Shown here: piece after piece, positions 1 through 5,977 of the stretch
Position numbering within the stretch: the first letter of the stretch is position 1
How the letters are laid out: each line of letters begins with the position of its first letter
Source: a virus
Direction: 5' to 3' (one strand)
DNA length: 23,566 nt
IMG/VR virus record: IMGVR_UViG_3300042351_000420
Location: 1 to 23,566 of that record
Made by a program: the position numbers and the translations under genes
The notes under the pieces: generated by a model
The model's database searches: none
What the model was told of the DNA's origin: nothing
The model's input: only the letters and a program-made list of their open reading frames with translations

Positions 1-962
1 AACTCTGCATACAATCCATCTCTACTACCATTTCCAGATTTTAACAAATCTGCATAATCAATAATAATAAGTTGTGGATTAAAACCAATTTGTCTCATCT
101 TCTCAACGTGAGCAGATAAGGTTTTAGCTGATGCAAATTGTGGTGGGTAGTATTTAATACGAACTCTACCAGGAACTGCTTTAATTTTTCTGATTACCTC
201 TTCTTTTCTATCCTTATGTTCGGATGTTCCAATGTTTGTAAGGATAGTAGTATATCTTTGTCCTACATAACTTTCAGATAATTCTAATGTATAATGTAAT
301 ACATCGATTCCTCTTTGTAATGCCGAACACGCTATCTTTGATAAGAACCAACTCTTTCCGATACCAGACGGAGCCATTACAACTCCTAATTCTCCTGGTC
401 CTAATCCACCATCCATTAGTTCATCAATTACATCCCAACCGGTAGGAACTGAGTCTCTTTTTACATCCTCCATAATCAATTCAAAGTTTTCAATATAATC
501 TAAACCTAAATCGGATTCAACACCTACTTTGGATGCGGCTGTCATAGTATCAATAATTCTATCGTATTGACCTAACTTTAATAATTCTACGGATTTTAAA
601 AGAGCTTCTTTTACTTTTTGATTCTTAGCAAATGTAAGGTATTCGTTTTTAACATAAGGTAAATCATTTGCCTCCATTTGTTGATACACACTTTTAAGTT
701 GTTCAACAATGGTTTGTTTTAATCCTTTATCCTCAACTGTACCAACTTTGATTTTGAAAACCTCCATTGTTGGTACTGCACGATATTCACCAAAGTAATC
801 AATTACTTCGTTTATAATCCATTTATTTGCTTCGGATTCAAAGAATGCAGCTTTGGTGATTTCACTTACCTGCTCTAAAAACTTTACATCTGATATAAGA
901 GAAGCAACTACTTTAGATTGATACGATTGTCCATACTTTACCAATGTATCTACTGCTTCCAT
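1..962 (-). CDS. Replicative DNA helicase, DnaB/T4 gp41 type (partial, C-terminus beyond window)
   Basis: The reading frame opens with ATG at 962-960 and runs off the left edge, giving about 320 residues. Residues 1-150 form a helical N-terminal part. A RecA-like ATPase core follows, with a Walker A motif (APSGIGKS, residues 197-204) and a Walker B strand (LIIIDYADLL, residues 298-307). The segment PTGWDVIDELMDGGLGPGEL (173-192), just before the P-loop, is typical of DnaB-family helicases. The expected role is 5'-3' unwinding at the phage replication fork as a hexamer. The start overlaps the stop of the upstream 72-aa gene by one base (TAATG), which suggests translational coupling. It sits at the downstream end of a replication operon with SSB, recombinase and exonuclease. 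The DnaB_C core is clear; assignment to gp41 rather than a bacterial-type DnaB rests on context. Confidence 0.9.
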   Translation of the reverse strand, partial: MEAVDTLVKYGQSYQSKVVASLISDVKFLEQVSEITKAAFFESEANKWIINEVIDYFGEYRAVPTMEVFKIKVGTVEDKGLKQTIVEQLKSVYQQMEANDLPYVKNEYLTFAKNQKVKEALLKSVELLKLGQYDRIIDTMTAASKVGVESDLGLDYIENFELIMEDVKRDSVPTGWDVIDELMDGGLGPGELGVVMAPSGIGKSWFLSKIACSALQRGIDVLHYTLELSESYVGQRYTTILTNIGTSEHKDRKEEVIRKIKAVPGRVRIKYYPPQFASAKTLSAHVEKMRQIGFNPQLIIIDYADLLKSGNGSRDGLYAE

Positions 963-1180
963 TATTTATTTTTTTTCTTTCTTGCTAATCTCTTCTCCTC
1001 AATCGATAATTCAGCTACGTCGGTAGCCTGGTCGGAGCTTGGTCGGGGGTTAGTCGGTTTACGAAGTGCTTTCCATTCTGATTTAGGAACGAACACCCAA
1101 CCGTATTGTAATACTTTTAAATCTGCTTCTTCTTCTTTTACTCTGCGGATTTCTCCTTCTTTACTTTTGATACACTTCAT
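962..1180 (-). CDS. Small conserved phage protein of unknown function (72 aa)
   Basis: This 72-residue protein begins MKCIKSKEGEIRRV and has a central YGWVFVPKSEWKALRK segment followed by a Lys/Arg-rich, charged C-terminus ending ARKKKNK. I do not recognise a named family, although short proteins of this pattern (substrate-like KxxGEIRRV start, then W-x-F/Y-VPKSEWK) seem familiar from other T4-like phage replication clusters. Its stop overlaps the ATG of the helicase gene by one base and it begins 21 bases after the co-chaperonin stop, so it is almost certainly co-transcribed and translationally coupled. The basic tail could bind nucleic acid; that is inference only. Confidence 0.75.
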   Translation of the reverse strand: MKCIKSKEGEIRRVKEEEADLKVLQYGWVFVPKSEWKALRKPTNPRPSSDQATDVAELSIEEKRLARKKKNK

Positions 1181-1201
1181 CTGTTCCGTGTTTTGTTTAA
1201 A

Positions 1202-1510
1202 TTATTTAACTACCATTAAAATTTCTGATTCTCTTAATAAGATGTATTTGTTACCACCCACTTTAATCTCCAATCCTTGATGGTATGGTGGAATGATTAC
1301 TTCATCACCTACTTCTAAATTCATTGGAATCAATGTTCCAGATTGTGTGTAAATACCAGGTCCTACTGATTCTACCTTTGCTCTTTTAATATCCTCATTC
1401 TTAACCGAGTCTGGGATAATAATACCACCTGCTGTCTGTGAAACCTCTGATTCTAATTCCGTTAAAAGAACTCTATCTCCTAACGGTTTTGCTAATCTTT
1501 CTTCTGCCAT
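1202..1510 (-). CDS. GroES-like co-chaperonin
   Basis: The protein is 102 residues from the ATG at 1510 (MAEERLAKPLGDRVLL), the usual GroES length of about 95-100. A longer reading from an upstream ATG at 1555 adds 15 residues unlike the family and overlaps the exonuclease gene, so the internal start is preferred. Visible GroES features are the PLGDRVLL opening strand, the mobile loop with its hydrophobic GroEL-binding tripeptide (QTAGGIIIPDS), the GPG turn, and the GDEVIIPPYHQGLEIKVGG strand near the end (compare GDxVxFxxYxGxEVxxxG). It would cap the host GroEL chamber. In T4, gp31 does this and is needed to fold the major capsid protein. The gene starts 5 bases after the exonuclease stop, inside the replication operon. 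Confidence 0.92.
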   Translation of the reverse strand: MAEERLAKPLGDRVLLTELESEVSQTAGGIIIPDSVKNEDIKRAKVESVGPGIYTQSGTLIPMNLEVGDEVIIPPYHQGLEIKVGGNKYILLRESEILMVVK

Positions 1511-1515
1511 TTGTT

Positions 1516-2583
1516 TTAAAATTTTGAAATGTGTAAAAATGTACTTTGTAACCAATCGGTTATGTTAGGGAATGCATCTAACACTTTATGCTTTAATCCC
1601 AATTTTAAGAAACCTTGTTTATCAAACTTAACAGTATTTTCGTTGTATCTATCTATAATCTTCATACGAATAGTACCACTAAATTCTGGTTCTGATAATT
1701 GCATCAATTTACGATTTCTTTTTAATATTTCCAAGTTATTTTCAAATAAATCGTAAGCTTTTGTTTTCTTTGGTTGCTTTTTGATAAATTCTAATAAAGA
1801 TTCAGTAGTTTGAACTACTTCTTCTGTTAATATTGGAAAGTTTTTTATAATTGTTTTTAACCCTAATCCAGGTAAACCATTTAAATTATCAGATTTATCA
1901 CCATCAATCATTCTGAAATTGATAAAGTTATGTGGATGGATTCCGAACTCTTCTACCACTTCTGGTATATTGTAGATTTTCTTTTTAGATGGTGAATAAA
2001 CACTCACATCTTTATTTACCAATTGTAAGAAATCTTTATCGGAACTCATTATCACAACCTTCTCATCTTCTTTTTTTAATTGAGTAGTGATATAAGCAAT
2101 AACATCGTCAGCTTCGATTCCATCATAAATCATAATGGATACTGGTAAAGAAGACAGTAATTCACCCAATCCGAACATTTGTCGTCTCATTGATTCACTT
2201 TCTTCTTCTTGATTCATTTCAACAGATGCAGCACGATTCAATCTCATTTTGATTTTGTTCTTGCCTCTATCTGCTTTGTAACCAGAGTATATATCTTGTC
2301 TGCTTTTGTTACCACCTTTACCATCAAATACAATGATACATCGGGTAGGATTGATTGTACGGATTGCGTAGCCGATACTTTTTAAAGTACCGACTATGCC
2401 TCCGATGTGGTCTCCATTATCGTTAAGATTTGGAGCAGTTGACCAAGAACGAATGAAGGTATTAAGACCATCAATAATCAATGTTTTGGAGTTACGATGT
2501 AAATCACCAAATTCATTATGTTCTTTATCTATTTGTTTTAGTATATCTAAATACCGTTTGTTAATCTGACTCATTGCCTTCAT
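1516..2583 (-). CDS. 5'-3' exonuclease, FEN/T4 RNase H family
   Basis: The 355-residue protein has the acidic metal-binding set of the flap/5' exonuclease family in order: LIIDG (D38), VFDGKGG (D87), GIEADD (E157, D159, D160), SSDKDF (D182, D184) and MIDGDKSDN (D227, D229, D232). A helix-hairpin-helix segment, GLPGLGLKT (236-244), follows. The basic helical arch lies around residues 93-115. In T4 the counterpart removes RNA primers from Okazaki fragments. The reading overlaps the end of the recombinase gene by 23 bases. A second in-frame ATG at 2574 (MSQINKRYL) is an equally plausible start and still overlaps. Phage enzymes of this kind are separate from the polymerase, consistent with the polymerase in this window lacking a 5' nuclease domain. 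Confidence 0.92.
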   Translation of the reverse strand: MKAMSQINKRYLDILKQIDKEHNEFGDLHRNSKTLIIDGLNTFIRSWSTAPNLNDNGDHIGGIVGTLKSIGYAIRTINPTRCIIVFDGKGGNKSRQDIYSGYKADRGKNKIKMRLNRAASVEMNQEEESESMRRQMFGLGELLSSLPVSIMIYDGIEADDVIAYITTQLKKEDEKVVIMSSDKDFLQLVNKDVSVYSPSKKKIYNIPEVVEEFGIHPHNFINFRMIDGDKSDNLNGLPGLGLKTIIKNFPILTEEVVQTTESLLEFIKKQPKKTKAYDLFENNLEILKRNRKLMQLSEPEFSGTIRMKIIDRYNENTVKFDKQGFLKLGLKHKVLDAFPNITDWLQSTFLHISKF

Positions 2584-3664
2584 CCGTTGTTATTTCAACT
2601 TCCTCTGATGCTGATGTTTTATATTGTAAAATAGTTGCTTCGCAGATTCTACGATAGATTTGGTCTTTTAAATCCTCATCTTCTAAAATAGATACGAAGT
2701 CTTTTGCTTGGAATTTAATTTCCTCCCCTGATTCAATATCAGTATATGTGTACCATGCACCACCTTGTTTTACCAATTTAGCATCTTTCATAACTGAAAT
2801 CCAACCACCGTAATTATCAATACCTCTATCAAAGAAAATATCAAAATCTGCGTGTCTCAAAGGAGGTCCCATTCTGTTTTTGATAACCTGACAACGAACT
2901 TTAATACCTACGATTCTATCTCCTGCTTTCAATTGTCCCATATTCTTCAATCTCAATCTAACAGATGCGTGGAATGCCAATGCTTTACCACCCGATGTTG
3001 TCCACGGGTCTCCAAACATTGCGTTCATCTTCTGTCTTAATTGGTTTGTGAATACTAATGCAATAGATTGTCTACCAATCATATTGGTAATCTTTCTCAT
3101 TGCCTTTGAAATGATGATTGCCTTATCAGTTGCATAACCGTCTTTATCATAATCAGCTTCCATCTCTTTCTTTGAAGATGCCGCTGCTACTGAATCTACT
3201 ACGATTGTAACTAATCTATCCTTATCACCCTTACGAACTTGCTCAATAATTGTTTCACAAGCTTCAAAAATACCTTCAACGGTATCTACTGAAACATAAA
3301 GGAGTTTGGAAATGTCCACTCCAATTGCTTCTAAAAATTCTCTACTAACTGCGGTTTCGGTATCAATCAGAACTGCAACACCACCTTTACGTTGTGCTTC
3401 AGCTAATAAATGGGCAGAGAGCAGAGATTTTCCACTCTGCTCTAAACCCGTTATTTCTGTTATTCTACCAACTGGCAATCCACCATAAGGTCTGTTTGAG
3501 ATTGCAACATCTAACATTGCGTTTCCCGTAGATAACCAATCTTTGACGTTTGTCGGAGCATCCGAACTATCATCGTCTAAGAAATAGGCAATCTTCCCAT
3601 CCTTATTTTGTTTGTTTAGAGAATCGGCAAGTAAACTTGCTAAATCATCTTCTCTTTTTGCCAT
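2561..3664 (-). CDS. RecA/UvsX-type recombinase
   Basis: The 367-residue protein has a Walker A motif GLEQSGKS (residues 73-80), a Walker B strand LVTIVVDSVA (151-160), and the RecA-type segment FTNQLRQKMNAMFGDP (205-220) followed by TTSGGKALAFHASVRLRL, which matches the DNA-binding loop L2 region. It would form a filament on single-stranded DNA and drive recombination-dependent replication and repair, the role of T4 UvsX. An acidic tail (TTDEGNESD) ends the protein. It starts 12 bases after the stop of the gp32-like gene and its 3' end overlaps the exonuclease gene, so the three are probably one transcription unit. The start context is ACAAATGGC with no Shine-Dalgarno sequence. Confidence 0.94.
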   Translation of the reverse strand: MAKREDDLASLLADSLNKQNKDGKIAYFLDDDSSDAPTNVKDWLSTGNAMLDVAISNRPYGGLPVGRITEITGLEQSGKSLLSAHLLAEAQRKGGVAVLIDTETAVSREFLEAIGVDISKLLYVSVDTVEGIFEACETIIEQVRKGDKDRLVTIVVDSVAAASSKKEMEADYDKDGYATDKAIIISKAMRKITNMIGRQSIALVFTNQLRQKMNAMFGDPWTTSGGKALAFHASVRLRLKNMGQLKAGDRIVGIKVRCQVIKNRMGPPLRHADFDIFFDRGIDNYGGWISVMKDAKLVKQGGAWYTYTDIESGEEIKFQAKDFVSILEDEDLKDQIYRRICEATILQYKTSASEEVEITTDEGNESD

Positions 3665-3676
3665 TTGTAACTAATT

Positions 3677-4543
3677 TTAGTTGTTAAATAAATCGTCAAA
3701 TGCCGAAGTAACATCATCTTTTGTTGTTACTGCTGCTTTTGGTGCCGGTGTTGTAGGAACTTCATTATCCCAAGGTAGTGTATCTATTACTGGTTTTGAT
3801 TCCGTTGCTCCACCTAAATCATGTGATACTGTTGGTTTTGGTTTTGGTGCTTCTAATTCAGCAACAACCTCATCACTATCACCATTTGCTCCCGCAGTTG
3901 GGTTTAACCAATTTTCTAATACTGATTTCAATTCTGCGTAAGATAATTCAGAATACAATTCCGTAATATCTTTTTGTGCGTTCAATAATTCAGTTACTGC
4001 TTCTGCATCTGGTAAGATTTTAGATACCGCAGGTTTAACTCTGATTGTAGTTGTTGGGTATGCTGCATTTGATTCTTCAGCAGATACTACTTCTAATACA
4101 ATATCACGTCCTGTGTGTGGGTCTGTAATATCACCGTAATCAGGGTCTGCAATGTATCCTAAGATGTCCTGATAAACAGTTTTACCAAATCCCCAAAACT
4201 TAACTCCTTCACTTTCCTTACCTCTTACGATTACAGGTGCGAATGTTCTTAATTTTGGCTCCATCTTCTTACCTGCTTTCCAATCATCCGTATCACCTGT
4301 ACGTTTAAGTTTTTCTGCAAACTCTACGATTGGGTCAGGTCTACCAAATGAAATTGGAGATAGATAAGTTTTGTTATTAATGTTGTAATGAAAATACAAT
4401 TCGATAAAAGGATTATCCTTATTGAATTTGTAAGGTACTAAACGGATTTGAGATTTTCCGTTTGCCGGTTTCCAAATTGAATCCGATTTCTTTGTGTTTG
4501 TTTGAAGAGAGCTAAATCTCTTTAATGCTAATGAAATGTCCAT
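3677..4543 (-). CDS. Single-stranded DNA-binding protein, T4 gp32-like
   Basis: The 288-residue protein begins with a short basic segment (LALKRFSSLQTNTKK) in the place where gp32 has its cooperative LAST-type motif. The core includes WKPANGKSQIRLVPYKF (24-40) and FGKTVYQDILGYIADPDYGD, a signature of gp32-type SSBs. The C-terminus is acidic and low in complexity, ending SAFDDLFNN, as expected for the partner-recruiting tail. No cysteine occurs anywhere in the protein, so the zinc site of T4 gp32 is absent. It would coat single-stranded DNA and load recombinase and helicase. It heads the operon: a host-type promoter lies about 100 bases upstream, and a structured leader precedes the start. Confidence 0.9.
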   Translation of the reverse strand: MDISLALKRFSSLQTNTKKSDSIWKPANGKSQIRLVPYKFNKDNPFIELYFHYNINNKTYLSPISFGRPDPIVEFAEKLKRTGDTDDWKAGKKMEPKLRTFAPVIVRGKESEGVKFWGFGKTVYQDILGYIADPDYGDITDPHTGRDIVLEVVSAEESNAAYPTTTIRVKPAVSKILPDAEAVTELLNAQKDITELYSELSYAELKSVLENWLNPTAGANGDSDEVVAELEAPKPKPTVSHDLGGATESKPVIDTLPWDNEVPTTPAPKAAVTTKDDVTSAFDDLFNN

Positions 4544-4586
4544 TGCTTTTTTAAATTTTAAGTGTTAATAAATTGTTTTAAGTTTT

Positions 4587-4626
4587 AAGGTTATATCGCG
4601 ATTACCTATATCTAAATATAACCTTT
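4587..4626 (-). promoter_or_regulatory. Inverted repeat in the leader of the gp32-like gene (possible translational operator)
   Basis: On the plus strand AAGGTTATAT (4587-4596) is matched by ATATAAACCTT (4616-4626), giving a 10-bp stem with one bulged A and a loop of 19 bases. It lies in the predicted 5' leader between the promoter at 4643-4673 and the ATG at 4543, and it is followed in the mRNA by about 40 bases of almost pure A/U before the start. T4 gp32 represses its own translation by binding a structured leader and spreading over unstructured A/U-rich RNA at the start site. The layout here is similar, but the regulatory function is inference. Confidence 0.45.
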
Positions 4627-4642
4627 TTGCTTTTATTGTAAC

Positions 4643-4673
4643 AAAGATACGAAATATTTGTTACATTTCCAAG
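4643..4673 (-). promoter_or_regulatory. Bacteroidota-type promoter of the gp32/recombinase operon
   Basis: Read on the minus strand, a -33-like TTGG (4673-4670) is separated by 19 bases from a perfect -7 element TATCTTTG (4650-4643), matching TAnnTTTG. The predicted start of transcription near 4637 leaves a leader of about 94 bases before the ATG at 4543. The bases just before the -7 element (TTTCG) are shared with the promoter at 5494-5525. It sits in the longest gene-free gap of the window (4544-4698). Confidence 0.7.
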
Positions 4674-4698
4674 CTTTTTTTTGCCCAATAAAAAACCT

Positions 4699-5055
4699 TT
4701 ATTTTGCCCATTTTCCTCTTTGCACTAATTGAGCAATTACGGAATATACGGCAAGGTCTTCATAGGTATCTGCAATAGATTCACCAACCTCATCCGGTTG
4801 ACCTAATACTACTAATTGTTTTAATCTGTTGATTTTATCGTTCTGTCTGAACCATAACCCTGTTAAAGATAATTTAATATCATCGTTGGTTTGTAAAGTA
4901 GTTCCTACAGAAATATTACCAGGTCCGTAGTTTCTTTGTTTCTTACAAAATGTTTCATACATCTCGTTTAAAATAACTTTGAATTCATCACAAGTTTGTG
5001 GATAAACTTCTTCGCAATATGCAATTGCTGATTGTTCTGGTTTGATTTCTGTCAT
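4699..5055 (-). CDS. DUF1599 / Nmad1-like protein (nucleotide metabolism or modification associated)
   Basis: The 118-residue protein has the pattern I associate with DUF1599 (nucleotide modification associated domain 1): a helix ending KKQRNYGPGNIS (38-49), then GLWFRQNDKINRLKQLV (66-82), then ESIADTYEDLAVYSVIAQL (92-110). The conserved charged residues (R70, D73, K74, R77, D96, D100) sit on helices and resemble an all-alpha NTP-pyrophosphatase (MazG-like) layout. The family occurs in phages that modify or remodel nucleotides, so a role in the phage dNTP pool is plausible, but no reaction is established from sequence alone. It starts 3 bases after a 41-aa open frame and ends before the promoter of the gp32-like gene. 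Confidence 0.7.
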   Translation of the reverse strand: MTEIKPEQSAIAYCEEVYPQTCDEFKVILNEMYETFCKKQRNYGPGNISVGTTLQTNDDIKLSLTGLWFRQNDKINRLKQLVVLGQPDEVGESIADTYEDLAVYSVIAQLVQRGKWAK

Positions 5056-5058
5056 AAC

Positions 5059-5184
5059 TTATTTTTTAATACCCCACTTTTTTTCTAACATAGTATAATA
5101 CCTCTGTGTTTTGTTTCCGTTATACAGAAAATACACAATGTGGATGTCTAACCACAATTCAATCTTTTTTAGTAACTGTTTCAT
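5059..5184 (-). CDS. Small predicted protein (41 aa)
   Basis: An ATG at 5184-5182 opens a 41-codon frame ending with TAA at 5061-5059. It begins MKQLLKKIELWLDIHIVYFL and continues with a basic/aromatic segment (NGNKTQRYYTMLEKKWGIKK). It overlaps the end of the upstream 109-aa gene by 26 bases and stops 3 bases before the ATG of the DUF1599-like gene, filling a gap that would otherwise be empty in a tightly packed operon. It has one amphipathic to hydrophobic helix and no recognisable family. Codon choice (AAA, TTA, ATT) is like that of its neighbours. The spacing is the main evidence; chance occurrence in AT-rich DNA cannot be excluded. Confidence 0.5.
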   Translation of the reverse strand: MKQLLKKIELWLDIHIVYFLYNGNKTQRYYTMLEKKWGIKK

Positions 5185-5488
5185 CTGTTTTATTTATTTT
5201 GTTTTTAAGTTTTACTGCTAATGCGCACAATTCGTATTCTTCGTTTTCTTCCAAAATTTTTATATTATCATCCAACAAACCATCAAATTCATTACTTCTA
5301 ATTGATAATGCTATAACAAGAATTCCTTTTACAATTATTTCTGCAAAATCTATCTTTTTTCTTTTGTTTGTTACGGCATAATTTATTGCATGAATTATTG
5401 CTTTGGCAATTTCAGTTTGGTGTTTTTCAAATAATTCGTTTGGATTATCTTCCGAAATCTGTAATGGGACGAATTTTTCTGCTTTCAT
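5159..5488 (-). CDS. Hypothetical phage protein (109 aa)
   Basis: The protein starts MKAEKFVPLQISEDNPNELF and is mainly helical, with a lysine-rich middle (NYAVTNKRKKIDFAEI) and an acidic stretch (LLDDNIKILEENEEYEL) before a basic C-terminus. No family is recognised. It appears to be the first gene of the left-hand operon: a near-perfect host-type promoter ends 5 bases before its ATG, so its message is probably leaderless. Its 3' end overlaps the 41-aa frame. Confidence 0.7.
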   Translation of the reverse strand: MKAEKFVPLQISEDNPNELFEKHQTEIAKAIIHAINYAVTNKRKKIDFAEIIVKGILVIALSIRSNEFDGLLDDNIKILEENEEYELCALAVKLKNKINKTDETVTKKD

Positions 5489-5493
5489 TAATA

Positions 5494-5525
5494 CAAATAT
5501 ACGAAAAATATTTTACTTTTCCAAA
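5494..5525 (-). promoter_or_regulatory. Bacteroidota-type promoter, probably leaderless
   Basis: On the minus strand TTTG (5525-5522), 20 bases, then TATATTTG (5501-5494) match the -33/-7 consensus exactly. Only five bases (TATTA) separate the last G from the ATG at 5488-5486, so transcription should begin at or next to the start codon. The promoter overlaps the last codons of the upstream 135-aa gene, which ends at 5513. Confidence 0.72.
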
Positions 5526-5920
5526 TTATCTATATTAATTGCTTTAAAAACTTTTGTAGGAATTTTTTTGTATCCGTTTGAAGATGTTGTGATAATACAG
5601 TTTTTGTATTCATCCCATTCCAACTGATAAGTATTATCTAGCATACCACCTGTTTTTGATTTAACTACTTCGTTAAGTGCGTTGATGGTGTAGATTGTAT
5701 TGGATTGTTTTTTTCTATGAACTAAAATCGTTTTCCATATTGAAGGAATTGCTAAAGAACCTTTTTCTACATTAAACGTAATATAAAGTTCTCCCACATT
5801 TGTTTTGCTTTCTAATACAAAAACGTTTGGATTTGTAAGTATATATTGGTTTAGAACGAATTCTAATGATTTATCTAATTCTTCTTTTGTGGTAAAAAGA
5901 CATAATAACTGTGTATTCAT
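5513..5920 (-). CDS. Conserved T4-like phage protein of unknown function (135 aa)
   Basis: The protein opens MNTQLLCLFTTKEELDK and contains FVLESKTNVGELYITFNVEKG, ILVHRKKQSNTIYTINALNEV and YQLEWDEYKNCIITT (each listed in part). The combination LCLFTT..., ITFNVEKG..., HRKKxSNTxYTINALN..., QxEWxxYxN is one I associate with short proteins in marine T4-like phages, where it has no assigned function. It reads as a compact alpha/beta fold with no membrane segment. A late-type octamer at 5947-5954 precedes it by 26 bases, so it is probably expressed late, unlike the gene that follows. Confidence 0.75.
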   Translation of the reverse strand: MNTQLLCLFTTKEELDKSLEFVLNQYILTNPNVFVLESKTNVGELYITFNVEKGSLAIPSIWKTILVHRKKQSNTIYTINALNEVVKSKTGGMLDNTYQLEWDEYKNCIITTSSNGYKKIPTKVFKAINIDNLEK

Positions 5921-5946
5921 CTATTATTAGTTTATTAACTTTACGG

Positions 5947-5954
5947 ATAAATAT
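5947..5954 (-). promoter_or_regulatory. Late-type promoter octamer
   Basis: Coding-strand ATATTTAT lies 26 bases before the ATG of the 135-aa gene, in the gap between that gene and the 722-aa gene. It is one of eight exact copies found near late gene starts. No -33 TTTG accompanies it. Confidence 0.55.
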
Positions 5955-5977
5955 AAAATTACAAACTAAAAACGATT

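Noticed and set aside
1511-1555. Longer start for the GroES-like gene
   Set aside because: The 15 extra residues do not resemble GroES and overlap the exonuclease gene; the internal ATG at 1510 gives the standard N-terminus.
3669-3682. Palindrome AACTAATTTTAGTT between the SSB stop and the recombinase start
   Set aside because: All A/T except one pair at each side, a 2-4 base loop and no T run; too weak for a terminator or operator call.
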